Source: Alphaproteobacteria bacterium (GTDB lineage: Bacteria; Pseudomonadota; Alphaproteobacteria; Rhizobiales; GCA-2746425). From it: a stretch of DNA of 64,000 bases. Location of the stretch: positions 169,164 through 233,163 of the forward strand of contig JANSWZ010000007.1 in the NCBI GenBank assembly GCA_024743215.1, read 5' to 3'. Positions 43,360-52,456 of the stretch are shown piece by piece. The notes beneath the pieces were generated by a model. That model searched no databases. It worked only from the letters and a program-made list of their open reading frames with translations, and was not told where the DNA came from. A program made the translations under genes and the position numbers. Numbering within the stretch: position 1 is the first letter of the stretch; each line of letters starts with the position of its first letter.

Positions 43360-44979
43360 TCAACCCTGCAGGTGCTCAAACAAACGTGCCACCGCTTCCG
43401 CGCCCGGGTCGGTATGGCCTTCAAGTTGCTGGGCGTTGATATAGGTCGCCCGACCTGCATTGGCTTTGACCAATGTTGCCGTATGATCTGCTCCCGCGCG
43501 CGCAGCATTTGCAGCCATATCCCAACCATCATTCAATGCATCTAGGGCCGGAAGAAGTGCGTCGACCATTGTTCGATCGCCAAGTTTTGCGCCTCCGACT
43601 TCTTGCATTCTCACCAGACCTGCTTTCAAGGAGCTGGTCATGGACAGACCGCTTGAGGCCGCATCACCGGCTGCCGCAAAAAAGATAGCAAGTAAAACAC
43701 CTGAAGACCCGCCCATCGCCTGGCTTAGTTCTTGGCCGATCGCGCGATAGAGTTGCGTGTGATCAGCCAGTGGAAGCGTGTCCATCGTGGAGATCAGTGC
43801 GCGCGAGGCGCCTGCCAAGGTTGATCCTGTATCACCATCTCCTGATTTTGCATCAAGTGCGTTGAGATCGCTTTCTGATTCAATCAAAACTTCGCAACAT
43901 TTTATCAGAAAATCGCGCGTTTCCTGATGCTCTGATGGAAGCGGCTTAATAGGGGCCAGGCCATCAGGCAGGTTCAGAACAGTCACAGGCGTGATTTCAG
44001 AAACGCCTGGCCAAGCGGACAGCGATGTTGGGTGTGAGAGTGTCTCAAGTTCCTCATCATCTGAAGCATAGACGGAAACCGAGAACCCGCGCATATCCAA
44101 AGACGTGACCATGGAAGCCGGGCCAATCAGCCATTTCAGTTTACCGGCAATATCAGAATGCGCCAGTTCGTTGGTCAGAACGGCCATTTCGAGTACAGAC
44201 GCTCCGCCCAGATTGTTTAGTAAGGCCACATGATTGCCGTCACCCATATGGTCGGCAAGCTTGGCTACAACAGCGCCCATTGCCTGTTTGGCATTTGTAT
44301 ACTGAATCTGCTCCACACCGGCTTCACCATGAATGCCAAGGCCCAGTTCCGCCATACCTTTGGGAATCCGCGTTTCCTTTGGAGAGCCAGGAACTGTGCA
44401 TGTATCGAGTGACATGCCAATGGTTTTGGTTCCTGAAATCACCTTTTCGACGCGTTCGGCAATTTCTTTGAGAGAAACACCACGGTCGGCCAATGCACCA
44501 GCGATCTTGTGCACAAACAAGGTTCCTGCAACGCCACGCGCTTGTGGTAGATCGGGCAATGCAACATCATCATCAACAACCACCATGCTGACATCGAGAC
44601 CAAATGCTTTGGCTCGCTCTGCGGCAAGGCCAAAATTCAGCCGATCACCTGTGTAGTTCTTGACGATGAGCAGACAACCCGCCGAGCCCGTAACCGCCAG
44701 AATACCTGCCAGGACCGCATCAACTGAAGGCGACGCAAACACGTCTCCGCAAACCGCAGCCGTTAGCATCCCCTCGCCGACAAATCCTGCATGGGCAGGT
44801 TCGTGGCCGGACCCTCCGCCAGATACCAACGCGACTTTGGATTTGTCCCAATCGTTACGAACCACGACACGAATGTGGGGGTAGCCATCCAGTCGGGCAA
44901 GCTTGCCGCCGGAAGCCGCGATGATGCCATCAACAGCGTCTGTGACGATATCTTCTTTTTTGTTCATAAACTGAGTCAT
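43360..44979 (-). CDS. ATP-dependent dihydroxyacetone kinase (DhaK-DhaL fusion)
   Basis: A 539-residue single-chain kinase. The K domain (about 1-330) has SGGGSGHEPAHAGFVGEGML and the covalent substrate His in LGIHGEAGVEQ. The L domain (about 345-539) has LDAKSGDGDTGSTLAG and GGSSGVLLAIFFAAA. It phosphorylates dihydroxyacetone or a similar short ketose using ATP. AGGAGGAGG lies directly before ATG 44979. It is intact and could replace the broken PTS-type DhaK downstream. Erythrulose kinases belong to the same family. Confidence 0.93.
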   Translation of the reverse strand: MTQFMNKKEDIVTDAVDGIIAASGGKLARLDGYPHIRVVVRNDWDKSKVALVSGGGSGHEPAHAGFVGEGMLTAAVCGDVFASPSVDAVLAGILAVTGSAGCLLIVKNYTGDRLNFGLAAERAKAFGLDVSMVVVDDDVALPDLPQARGVAGTLFVHKIAGALADRGVSLKEIAERVEKVISGTKTIGMSLDTCTVPGSPKETRIPKGMAELGLGIHGEAGVEQIQYTNAKQAMGAVVAKLADHMGDGNHVALLNNLGGASVLEMAVLTNELAHSDIAGKLKWLIGPASMVTSLDMRGFSVSVYASDDEELETLSHPTSLSAWPGVSEITPVTVLNLPDGLAPIKPLPSEHQETRDFLIKCCEVLIESESDLNALDAKSGDGDTGSTLAGASRALISTMDTLPLADHTQLYRAIGQELSQAMGGSSGVLLAIFFAAAGDAASSGLSMTSSLKAGLVRMQEVGGAKLGDRTMVDALLPALDALNDGWDMAANAARAGADHTATLVKANAGRATYINAQQLEGHTDPGAEAVARLFEHLQG

Positions 44980-44991
44980 TAAGACCTCCTC

Positions 44992-45987
44992 CTAAGCAGT
45001 TCGTGCGCCGTCAGCATCGAAATAAAACGGTTTCTCTGGCCGTATTTTAACAATGTCACCTTCGTTCAATTGGGTGTGCGCATCGGTCACGGTAATCAAG
45101 TCATGGCTCTTGAATGAAAGATGCAAGCGCGTCTGATCACCCAGATGCTCAATCCGTGTCACGAGACTGTCTTCGCCCTCGCCTTGCACAATTTGCTCCG
45201 GCCGAAGGCCTATTTTCGCAGCATTGTCCGGTGCGCCTGCAAAAATGGTCGCGGGCAAAATATTTACTCTTGGCTGGCCAAGTCGGCTGGCGGAATAGAT
45301 GCTCACCGGATTTTCATAAATTTCTCGCGGGCTACCAAATTGCACCAGTTTTCCACGATCAAGAACGCCAACATGCGTGGCCATCGTCATGGCTTCAATC
45401 TGGTCATGAGTTACATAGAGAAGTGTCGCGCCAGATTTTGACTGAATGCGCTTCAGCTCAATGCGCAAATCGGCGCGAAGCTTGGCATCCAGTGAGCTTA
45501 ATGGCTCATCCATAAGATAGATCGAGGGGTTTCTGACCAATGCCCGACCAATGGAAACACGCTGCATCTCACCACCTGATAGTGCCGTCGCCTTGTTATC
45601 CAGCTTGTGCGAAATTTGCAGAACCTCGGCGACCTCATGAATTTTGCTGGCGATTTCATCTGCTGGCGTTTTGAGAAGCGGTGATTTGAGTGGAAATTCC
45701 AAATTCTCGCGGACAGTCAGGTGTGGATACAAGGAGTACTGCTGAAAAACCATGGCAACATTTCTCTGCGCTGGCGTCAGGCCAGTCATCGAATGTCCAC
45801 CAATAAAAATTTCACCGGAATCTGGCTTATCAAGACCTGATATCATCCGCAGACTTGTGGTCTTCCCAGCCCCTGTGGGGCCAAGCAGAACCACGAAGGA
45901 ACCATCTGCAACGGTCATGCTGAAATTGTCGAGCGCTATGTCCGAGTCAAATTTCTTGGTCACATTTTTAAAAATGACTTCAGCCAT
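44992..45987 (-). CDS. Sugar/polyol ABC transporter ATPase, copy A
   Basis: A 331-residue MalK/UgpC-type ATPase. Walker A LGPTGAGKTTS, signature LSGGEMQRVSIGR, Walker B YLMDEPLSSLD and switch His in VTHDQIEAM are intact; a TOBE-like C-terminus (PRVNILPATIF, IGLRPEQIV) follows. It overlaps copy B by eight bases. Having two different ATPases in one importer operon resembles the rhizobial glycerol importer GlpSTPQV. Confidence 0.92.
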   Translation of the reverse strand: MAEVIFKNVTKKFDSDIALDNFSMTVADGSFVVLLGPTGAGKTTSLRMISGLDKPDSGEIFIGGHSMTGLTPAQRNVAMVFQQYSLYPHLTVRENLEFPLKSPLLKTPADEIASKIHEVAEVLQISHKLDNKATALSGGEMQRVSIGRALVRNPSIYLMDEPLSSLDAKLRADLRIELKRIQSKSGATLLYVTHDQIEAMTMATHVGVLDRGKLVQFGSPREIYENPVSIYSASRLGQPRVNILPATIFAGAPDNAAKIGLRPEQIVQGEGEDSLVTRIEHLGDQTRLHLSFKSHDLITVTDAHTQLNEGDIVKIRPEKPFYFDADGARTA

Positions 45988-47077
45988 GTTTTAAGACCTC
46001 CTGATTGGCCAGTGACAGCAAGGCTTTACCCGTATCGACGTTGAAAATCGTGATGGTGCGCGGGTCGAACTGAAGTCCAACGTGATCACCTACCTGAATT
46101 GATTGGACGGCATTAACACGCGATTTTATCTCGCCATTGGCTGTGGCCAGGGTCACGATCTGCGTCGTACCGAGATACTCTGTTGCAAGCACTTCACCTT
46201 TGTACGGGCTTGAATCGGAGAACTGCACATGCTCTGGCCGAACACCAAAAGCCAGTTTGCCGCGCGCACCTTCCAGCGATTCCGGTATTGCGAAATCGAC
46301 TCCGTTCATCTCTACAGTGCGTCGATTGTTGCCAATCATGCCTTCGAACGTCAAAAAATTCATCGAAGGAGACCCCAGAAAGCTGGCGACAAACATGGTC
46401 GATGGCCAATCATATATTTCCTGCGGTCGTCCGAATTGTTCAACAACACCATGGTTCATCACCACAATCTTGTCGCCCATCTGCATGGCTTCCAGCTGGT
46501 CATGGGTCACGTAAACCGTGGTGGCCCCCATGCGATCATGCAGTGCACGAAGTTCTGCCGACATGTGTTCGCGAAACTCGGCATCAAGAGCGCCCAGCGG
46601 TTCATCCATAAAAAAGGCTTTGGGGTCACGAACAATTGCACGCCCCAGCGCCACACGCTGACGGTCGCCACCTGACAACCCACCTACCGGGCGGTTGAGA
46701 ATATCGGTAATACCGAGGATCTCGGCAACTTCACCAACCTTCTTCTTTATCTGGGCCTTTGGCATGCCTTGGCTGCGCAAGGGGTAGGAAATATTTTTGC
46801 CGACATTCATATGCGGATAGAGCGCAAACATCTGAAAAACAAATGCAATGTCGCGCTGGCTGGCAGGCTTCATACCCACCTCTTCACCTTCAATGTAGAT
46901 TTCACCGCTGGTCGGGAGTTCAAGGCCCGCCATCATCCGCAAAGTGGTGGTTTTGCCGCAACCTGATGGGCCGAGGAGCATGAAAAATTCGCCATCTTCA
47001 ATGGTGAAAGTCGAGGACTTCACAGCATTGAATGAACCGAAATCCTTGCGCACATTTTTGATCATTATCTGCGCCAT
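45980..47077 (-). CDS. Sugar/polyol ABC transporter ATPase, copy B
   Basis: A 365-residue MalK/UgpC-type ATPase. Walker A GPSGCGKTTT, signature LSGGDRQRVALGR, Walker B FFMDEPLGALD, His in VTHDQLEAMQ, then a TOBE domain with FGVRPEHVQF. It differs clearly from copy A, so the pair probably forms a heterodimer. It starts three bases after the small membrane-protein gene. Confidence 0.93.
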   Translation of the reverse strand: MAQIMIKNVRKDFGSFNAVKSSTFTIEDGEFFMLLGPSGCGKTTTLRMMAGLELPTSGEIYIEGEEVGMKPASQRDIAFVFQMFALYPHMNVGKNISYPLRSQGMPKAQIKKKVGEVAEILGITDILNRPVGGLSGGDRQRVALGRAIVRDPKAFFMDEPLGALDAEFREHMSAELRALHDRMGATTVYVTHDQLEAMQMGDKIVVMNHGVVEQFGRPQEIYDWPSTMFVASFLGSPSMNFLTFEGMIGNNRRTVEMNGVDFAIPESLEGARGKLAFGVRPEHVQFSDSSPYKGEVLATEYLGTTQIVTLATANGEIKSRVNAVQSIQVGDHVGLQFDPRTITIFNVDTGKALLSLANQEVLKHG

Positions 47078-47080
47078 GGG

Positions 47081-47269
47081 TTACTCCGGAAAATGGCTGA
47101 CAATGATGAACATGACTGTGCCAATCAAAGTTATGATGAAGGAATAAGTGAACAATGACAGCACAAAAGGCTGCATGAGCATGACGACACCCAGCGCAAT
47201 CAGGATCGACGCCAACATTTCCCAAGACCCGCGCCTGAAGCGCAGCAAACCATCGAAGAAATTTGTCAT
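47081..47269 (-). CDS. Small two-helix membrane protein in the ABC operon
   Basis: A 62-residue protein: polar start (TNFFDGLLRFRRGSWE), helix about 17-35 and helix about 38-58. The ATG overlaps the upstream permease stop (ATGA), so it is translated with the importer. I do not recognise the family. The rhizobial glycerol importer operon also has a small membrane gene (GlpU) between permease and binding-protein genes, so an accessory role is plausible; the sequence does not look like the remembered DUF2160. Confidence 0.72.
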   Translation of the reverse strand: MTNFFDGLLRFRRGSWEMLASILIALGVVMLMQPFVLSLFTYSFIITLIGTVMFIIVSHFPE

Positions 47270-48204
47270 TTGCGAACAGCTCCGAATGTAATGCCGCGTA
47301 AAAGATGTTTGCGCAGGAGAATTGTGAACACCATCACAGGCACCAGGAAGATCGTTGCTCCTGCGGCGACAGCCGGCCAATCCTGCCCGCCGACACCAAT
47401 GATGGTCGGAATGAATGGCGGAGCTGTTTGCGCCGTGCCGGAGGTCAGAAGAACAGCCAGAGCGTATTCATTCCAAGCAAAAATCAGGCAGAAAATGGCG
47501 GTCGAAGCGATACCGGTTGCGGCCTGTGGCAGAACGACTTTGTAGAAGGCCTGAAACCGGGTGTATCCATCAATCAGCGCGGCCTCTTCATATTCGATCG
47601 GAATTTCATCAATGAACCCGTTGATAAGCCAAACCGCAAGCGACAGATTTATCGCCGTGTAAAGCAGGATCATCCCGGCATGCGTGTCATTGAGACCCAA
47701 ATTCCTGAACATCAGGAAGATCGGAATAGCGACCGCAATAGGCGGCATCATGCGGGTTGAAAGGATGAAAAACAGCAGATCATCTTTCAGAGGCACTTTG
47801 AACCTTGAGAACGCATAAGCGGCAGCGGTTCCCAATACGATTGCAAAAAACGTTGAACCAAAGCCAATGATGACAGAATTCAAGAACCGTTCGGAATATC
47901 GGGAAGCACCGACAATAGTGTTGCCCTTGTTCCGCGCCAGTTGTTCATACCAGGGCAGGTCATCATGGGGCTGTTCGGCCAGTTCTGCGCTCAATCGCGT
48001 CTGCGTTGTGAACACATTGACGTAGCCTTCGACCGTTGGTTGGAACAGGATTTTAGGCGGGTATGCAATTGAATCTGTTGATGACTTAAACCCCGTCGCC
48101 ACGATCCAGAGCAATGGCAGCATGGTAATCAGCGCATAGAAGATCACCAGACTACCAGCGATCCATTTCTGCCGGACTGACGGCTCAGTGACTGAAAAGC
48201 TCAT
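47266..48204 (-). CDS. Sugar/polyol ABC permease, MalG-type
   Basis: A 312-residue permease with about six helices and a long periplasmic loop after helix 1. The coupling loop is EEAALIDGYTRFQAFYKVVLP. SVIIGFGSTFFAIVLGTAAAYAFSRF is typical of the MalG/UgpE group. It overlaps the other permease gene by four bases. Confidence 0.92.
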   Translation of the reverse strand: MSFSVTEPSVRQKWIAGSLVIFYALITMLPLLWIVATGFKSSTDSIAYPPKILFQPTVEGYVNVFTTQTRLSAELAEQPHDDLPWYEQLARNKGNTIVGASRYSERFLNSVIIGFGSTFFAIVLGTAAAYAFSRFKVPLKDDLLFFILSTRMMPPIAVAIPIFLMFRNLGLNDTHAGMILLYTAINLSLAVWLINGFIDEIPIEYEEAALIDGYTRFQAFYKVVLPQAATGIASTAIFCLIFAWNEYALAVLLTSGTAQTAPPFIPTIIGVGGQDWPAVAAGATIFLVPVMVFTILLRKHLLRGITFGAVRK

Positions 48205-49148
48205 CTTTGTTTCACCTTGTTAAGCGCCTTCACATAGATGGATGCAAGTCCGAACACCGTCACAAAGAGAATGACCGCGTAGGCCGAAGAATAACCCGTG
48301 CGCCATTTTTCAAACGCCTCACGCTTGAGATCGATTGATGTCAGTGTGGTTGTGTTGCCGGGCCCCCCGCCGGTCAATTGCACGACCAAATCGAACATCT
48401 TGAAGTTCTCGATTCCGCGAAACAGCACTGCCAACATCAGGAATGGGAGGATCATGGGAATTGTGATCGTCCAGAATTGTCGCCATTTGCTGGCTCGGTC
48501 GCATTCGGCAGCTTCATAAATACTGTCCGGAATGGACCGAAGTCCTGCAAGGCAGATCAGCATGACAAAGGGTGTCCACATCCATGTATCAACAATTACG
48601 ATTGCCCAAGGCGCAAGCGACACTTCGCCGATCATTGAAAAACTGGACGGATCAGCACCCGTCAGAAATCCAATGACATAATTGAACAGACCGATTTGAG
48701 GCTGATACAGAAAGGTCCAGAAATTGCCGACCACTGCGGGCGAAAGCATCATCGGGAACACGATTATTGTGGTCCAGAGGTCGTTTCCACGAAATTTCTT
48801 GTTGATCAGATAGGCAAGCGTAAAACCAATCAGAACCTGACAGATAATCGTCCAGATCAGGAAATGCGCTGTCGCCTGCATGGTAATCCAGATATCAGCG
48901 TCACCCAGAATACGTTCATAATTTCGCAATCCGACCCATTCGACAGCATTGTTGGGACGATTCACCCGGAAATTCGTAAAACTCAGATAGATGGTCCAGA
49001 TCAGCGGAAAGATATTGATCGCGAGCAGAATGAAGATTGTTGGAGCGACAAATATCCAGGCGATCGCTCTGTCAGAGAGCCCTCTTACCTTTGTTGCCAT
49101 AGCATTCGGTGTAGCCCGAGCTGCGCGGTCTATGACTGAGTTTGACAT
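48201..49148 (-). CDS. Sugar/polyol ABC permease, MalF/UgpA-type
   Basis: A 315-residue permease with six predicted helices. The coupling loop is YEAAECDRASKWRQFWTITIPMI. AWIFVAPTIFILLAINIFPLIW is a typical UgpA/MalF opening. It follows the binding-protein gene after a strong hairpin. Confidence 0.92.
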   Translation of the reverse strand: MSNSVIDRAARATPNAMATKVRGLSDRAIAWIFVAPTIFILLAINIFPLIWTIYLSFTNFRVNRPNNAVEWVGLRNYERILGDADIWITMQATAHFLIWTIICQVLIGFTLAYLINKKFRGNDLWTTIIVFPMMLSPAVVGNFWTFLYQPQIGLFNYVIGFLTGADPSSFSMIGEVSLAPWAIVIVDTWMWTPFVMLICLAGLRSIPDSIYEAAECDRASKWRQFWTITIPMILPFLMLAVLFRGIENFKMFDLVVQLTGGGPGNTTTLTSIDLKREAFEKWRTGYSSAYAVILFVTVFGLASIYVKALNKVKQR

Positions 49149-49170
49149 GGTTTTTACCTGGTTCTGATAT

Positions 49171-49200
49171 GTGGGGCCGGAATTTGTGTTCCGGCCCCAC
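49171..49200 (-). other. Hairpin between binding-protein and permease genes
   Basis: GTGGGGCCGGAA (49171-49182) and TTCCGGCCCCAC (49189-49200) form a perfect 12-bp stem with a 6-base loop. No U-run follows. It probably protects the binding-protein message. The core GGCCGGAATTTG is shared with the tctC hairpin at 7029. Confidence 0.75.
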
Positions 49201-49231
49201 TATCTATTGGGAGGAGCCCAAAGACTAAGAC

Positions 49232-50575
49232 TTATTTTTTGCCTTCGTCTTCGAAGACTTCATCCCATTCTTTGACCAGGCCATCCAACGCTTCTTTGGC
49301 CGTACCACCTCCTGCAACAACGTAATTATGGATACGCTCCTGCATAGGAAGAAGCAGAGAGGCATAAGACGGTTCAGCCCAGAAATCCTTCACGATTGCC
49401 ATTGAGTCGAGGAAGGTTTGTGCATAAGGCTGGCTGCTTGCAAAGCCAGGTGCTTCTACAACAGCCCGCATGGCAGATGCGCCGCCAACATCCCACCATT
49501 TCTGCTGGACATCGGGTTGCGCGAACCATTTGATATACTCCAGCGCTGCATCCTTGTTGTCAGAATTCGCGACAACGGAGATACCCTGACCGCCAAGTTG
49601 GGCGAACTGGCCAGCAGGACCAGCCGGATTGGCAAAGTAGCCTGATTTACCACCGCCAACATTTGGATCAGCCTCAACACCGGGCCAGATGAACGCGAAG
49701 TTCATTTGCATGGCGACCTGACCGGACTTGTAGGCATCAATGTTCTGGGACATATAGGCATCTGAAGCGCCCGGAGGCGTACAGCAATCATACATGGCCT
49801 TGTAGTATTCAAGACCCTCTACAGCGCCCTGCGAATTCACAAACCCATCAAGCTCATAGGGTTTATCAGGGTTTTCATACTGGAAGCCATAATTGTAAAG
49901 TGCGTTGGTAACGCCCATGGTGATGCCTTCAGAGCCGCGCTCTGTGTAGATTGCAGCGCCGTAGACCTTCTTGCCATCTATCTCACGACCCTGGAAAAAT
50001 TCGCCAATCTCCTTGAGCTCTTCAAGCGTTGCGGGAACATCCAGATCGCGACCATATTTCTCTTTGAATTCCGCCTGAATGTCTGGGCGTGAGAACCAGT
50101 CCTTGCGATAGGTCCACCCCACGACGTCGGCATAGGCTGGCAAGGCATAGTAGTTTGGCGTATTTTTCGGCCACTCAGCATAACCGGTAACGGTCGCTGG
50201 CAGAAAATCTTCCATTTTGATGCCTTCGCTATCGAAGAACTCATTCAATTTGACATACTGGCCATTTTCAGCCGCACCGCCAATCCATTGGCTGTCGCCA
50301 ATCAGCAGATCGCAAAGCTTGCCGCCTGAGTTCAATTCATTGAGCATGCGATCGGCAAAATTTGGCCATGGCACAAATTCGAAGCTCATATTATGGCCGG
50401 ATTGGGCTTCAAATTCCTTGCTCATTTCAACAAGTGCATTTGCTGGATCCCAAGCAGCCCAGCACAGCGTGAGATCCGCAGCTTGGGCAGAGCTGGTGCT
50501 TGCGGTTGTAGCAACAACGGCTCCTGCAAAAAGCAAGCCGATAGCGGCGGCAGAATTCATCAGTTTGGTTTTCAT
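49232..50575 (-). CDS. Sugar/polyol ABC substrate-binding protein
   Basis: A 447-residue MalE-type binding protein with signal peptide (about 1-33, ending SAQA-AD). The mature protein has WAAWDPANALVEMSKEFEAQSG, DLLIGDSQWIGG and YALPAYADVVGWTYRKDWF. GGAGG lies before ATG 50575. It is the first gene of the operon controlled by the two LacI operators. The ligand is unknown; neighbouring dihydroxyacetone kinases suggest glycerol or a small polyol. Confidence 0.92.
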   Translation of the reverse strand: MKTKLMNSAAAIGLLFAGAVVATTASTSSAQAADLTLCWAAWDPANALVEMSKEFEAQSGHNMSFEFVPWPNFADRMLNELNSGGKLCDLLIGDSQWIGGAAENGQYVKLNEFFDSEGIKMEDFLPATVTGYAEWPKNTPNYYALPAYADVVGWTYRKDWFSRPDIQAEFKEKYGRDLDVPATLEELKEIGEFFQGREIDGKKVYGAAIYTERGSEGITMGVTNALYNYGFQYENPDKPYELDGFVNSQGAVEGLEYYKAMYDCCTPPGASDAYMSQNIDAYKSGQVAMQMNFAFIWPGVEADPNVGGGKSGYFANPAGPAGQFAQLGGQGISVVANSDNKDAALEYIKWFAQPDVQQKWWDVGGASAMRAVVEAPGFASSQPYAQTFLDSMAIVKDFWAEPSYASLLLPMQERIHNYVVAGGGTAKEALDGLVKEWDEVFEDEGKK

Positions 50576-50632
50576 AATAGATATTCCTCCCGTTTCATAA
50601 TCCTACAATCATGGCAGGATTACCTGTTAGCA

Positions 50633-50661
50633 CCTATAATGAGGTGCGCACCTCATTGCAA
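50633..50661 (-). promoter_or_regulatory. Promoter of the ABC/dha operon
   Basis: On the minus strand TTGCAA (50661-50656), a 17-base spacer and TATAGG (50638-50633) form a plausible sigma-70 promoter. The spacer is almost exactly filled by operator O1. Transcription would start near 50626, about 50 bases before the binding-protein gene. Confidence 0.6.
50640..50655. promoter_or_regulatory. LacI-family operator O1
   Basis: TGAGGTGCGCACCTCA is a perfect 16-bp palindrome with the CG centre typical of LacI-family sites. It sits between the -35 and -10 elements of the minus-strand promoter, so a bound repressor would exclude RNA polymerase. Confidence 0.88.
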
Positions 50662-50669
50662 GTTAATTT

Positions 50670-50685
50670 TGAGGTGCGCACCTCA
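50670..50685. promoter_or_regulatory. LacI-family operator O2
   Basis: The same 16-base palindrome, TGAGGTGCGCACCTCA, is repeated 30 bases from O1, about three helical turns, on the same face of DNA. It lies upstream of the minus-strand promoter and 85 bases before lacI-type gene, so it may also control that gene. Confidence 0.88.
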
Positions 50686-50770
50686 AACGTTGATTTACTG
50701 TCGATTTTGTTGAACAATTCAACCCAAGAGCAAAAGGGCGAATCCCTGCGATGAGGAATTTTTTAGGTAG

Positions 50771-51790
50771 ATGAGACCAACAGCAAAGGACCTGGCAGCT
50801 GAGGCAGGGGTAAGCCTCGCGACCATTGATCGTGTACTAAACGGTCGTTCAGGCGTTAAGGCACGCACAGTGGCCAAGGTGAACGAGGCGATTGATAGAA
50901 TTGGCTTTGTGCGCAATCTTTCTGCAGTCAATCTTGCCCGGAAAAAAACCTACCAGTTTCGATTTCTGCTGCCCGAACATGGGGATCAGTTTCTGGGTGT
51001 TTTGGTGAAACACATAGACGAAGCCAAAAAAGCTTTTGCCACTGAAATGGCTGATGTTGCTGCTATTCGCTTTCCTGTTGATGATCCCTATAAACTGGCA
51101 GACTATCTGGGTGGACTGGATGCTGATCTCACAGACGGGATTGCCATCATGGCGCCGGAATCCCCGCAGGCCCGCGATGCAATCAATCGTCTTTTGGAAC
51201 GCGGTGGGGAAGTTGTCCATTTTCTCGCAGGTCAGCCAAAGGCGGACAGTATTGATTTTGTTGGCATCAACAACCACGCCGCCGGTGCGACTGCTGGGCA
51301 ATTGATCGGTCGCTTTTTGGGTGGCCAAGAAGGCAAAATTCTCATCGTCTCGGAAACCATGCAGTCACGTGACAGCATCGAACGCAGATTGGGTTTTGAT
51401 GATGTTATCAATCGCGAATACCCCCAACTTCAAACTTTGCCAACCGTTGAAACCTATGGAGATACGGAAAGAACCAGGCGAATTTTCAAGAATGTATTTG
51501 CGAACCACCCCGGCATCTCCGCTGTATATGTCCTGAGCGCCGAGGCGCGAATACCTATTGAAGAAATATCAAAACTCGCGACACAGCCTCTGGTGAAAGT
51601 CGTTCATGAACGTACGCCGTTCACGGAAGCAGCGCTGCAGAACGGAAAGATTGATGCCGTCATTGCGCAAAATCCGGGGCATCTGGTGAGAAGTGCTATC
51701 CGAATTCTCAAAGCCCGAGTGGATAAGCGTCAGCCTTTGGCCTCACAGGAAAAAATACGCATCGAGATCCTTCTCAAAGAGAACCTCTGA
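50771..51790 (+). CDS. LacI-family transcriptional regulator
   Basis: A 339-residue regulator. The N-terminal helix-turn-helix is TAKDLAAEAGVSLATIDRVL, with the hinge around LSAVNLARKK. The periplasmic-binding-like effector domain spans about 65-335 (FVGINNHAAGATAGQLIGRF). It is divergent from the ABC/dha operon, with two perfect operators between. It probably represses both and is released by the imported substrate or a product. Confidence 0.94.
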   Translation: MRPTAKDLAAEAGVSLATIDRVLNGRSGVKARTVAKVNEAIDRIGFVRNLSAVNLARKKTYQFRFLLPEHGDQFLGVLVKHIDEAKKAFATEMADVAAIRFPVDDPYKLADYLGGLDADLTDGIAIMAPESPQARDAINRLLERGGEVVHFLAGQPKADSIDFVGINNHAAGATAGQLIGRFLGGQEGKILIVSETMQSRDSIERRLGFDDVINREYPQLQTLPTVETYGDTERTRRIFKNVFANHPGISAVYVLSAEARIPIEEISKLATQPLVKVVHERTPFTEAALQNGKIDAVIAQNPGHLVRSAIRILKARVDKRQPLASQEKIRIEILLKENL

Positions 51791-51918
51791 ATTCACGAAC
51801 AAGTCGATGCGTTGCAGCAAAACGGACGTCATGTAGACACCAGCCACAATTGCCACCCGCCTTCAGATATATATGAGGCTAGGGTGCGGACCGTGGGCGT
51901 CGCTCTGCAATTCTTCGA

Positions 51919-52302
51919 TTAGCGACGCGTAACAGTCCTTGATTGCGCGGCGGAAAGCGCAAGAAGCCCACCGGCAATGGCCCAGTTTTTGATAAAAATG
52001 GACATTTGCCAGCCATCAGACGGGATGAAGTGAAACACGCTTGTGACCACACAATAGGCGGCAAGAGTTCTGGCAACAGGCACCACGTATCGACCTGTCG
52101 CCAGCAAAACCCCCGCGACCAGATTGAAGGCAGCAGCAGGCCATACAAGAACACCAGAGATCCCGGCCCCTTCAAGCAATATCATGACGGGCGTCGGATC
52201 TACGATTTTCTGTACGCAACCTGCAAAAAACAAAGCCGATAGCATGAGCCGCCCGACCATCAACTCTACGCGCCACACAGCTGGCTTTTTGGGGTCTGTC
52301 AT
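51919..52302 (-). CDS. DoxX-like membrane protein
   Basis: A 127-residue protein with four predicted helices and the DoxX pattern (GRLMLSALFFAGCVQKI, LVAGVLLATGRYVVPVARTLAAY, FIKNWAIAGGLLAL). The biochemical role of these proteins is unclear; some associate with quinone or thiosulfate oxidation. It lies alone between lacI and a DUF2189 gene, on the minus strand. Confidence 0.8.
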   Translation of the reverse strand: MTDPKKPAVWRVELMVGRLMLSALFFAGCVQKIVDPTPVMILLEGAGISGVLVWPAAAFNLVAGVLLATGRYVVPVARTLAAYCVVTSVFHFIPSDGWQMSIFIKNWAIAGGLLALSAAQSRTVTRR

Positions 52303-52456
52303 AAGTCTTAAGCTGAATTCATTTTCAGAAAATCCCTGCGTTTCATCATCATATCCTTCGCACCTATGGTTTTGGGTACAGAACCATCCCGGTTAACGCA
52401 ACCGGCATGGTTCATCCGTTCCCGAATGAAAGTGCGCGAGTTCACGCCAAAGCAGG

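Noticed and set aside
43236..43532. 98-residue minus-strand frame overlapping the end of the fusion kinase
   Set aside because: Out of frame with the kinase L domain and without domain signal.
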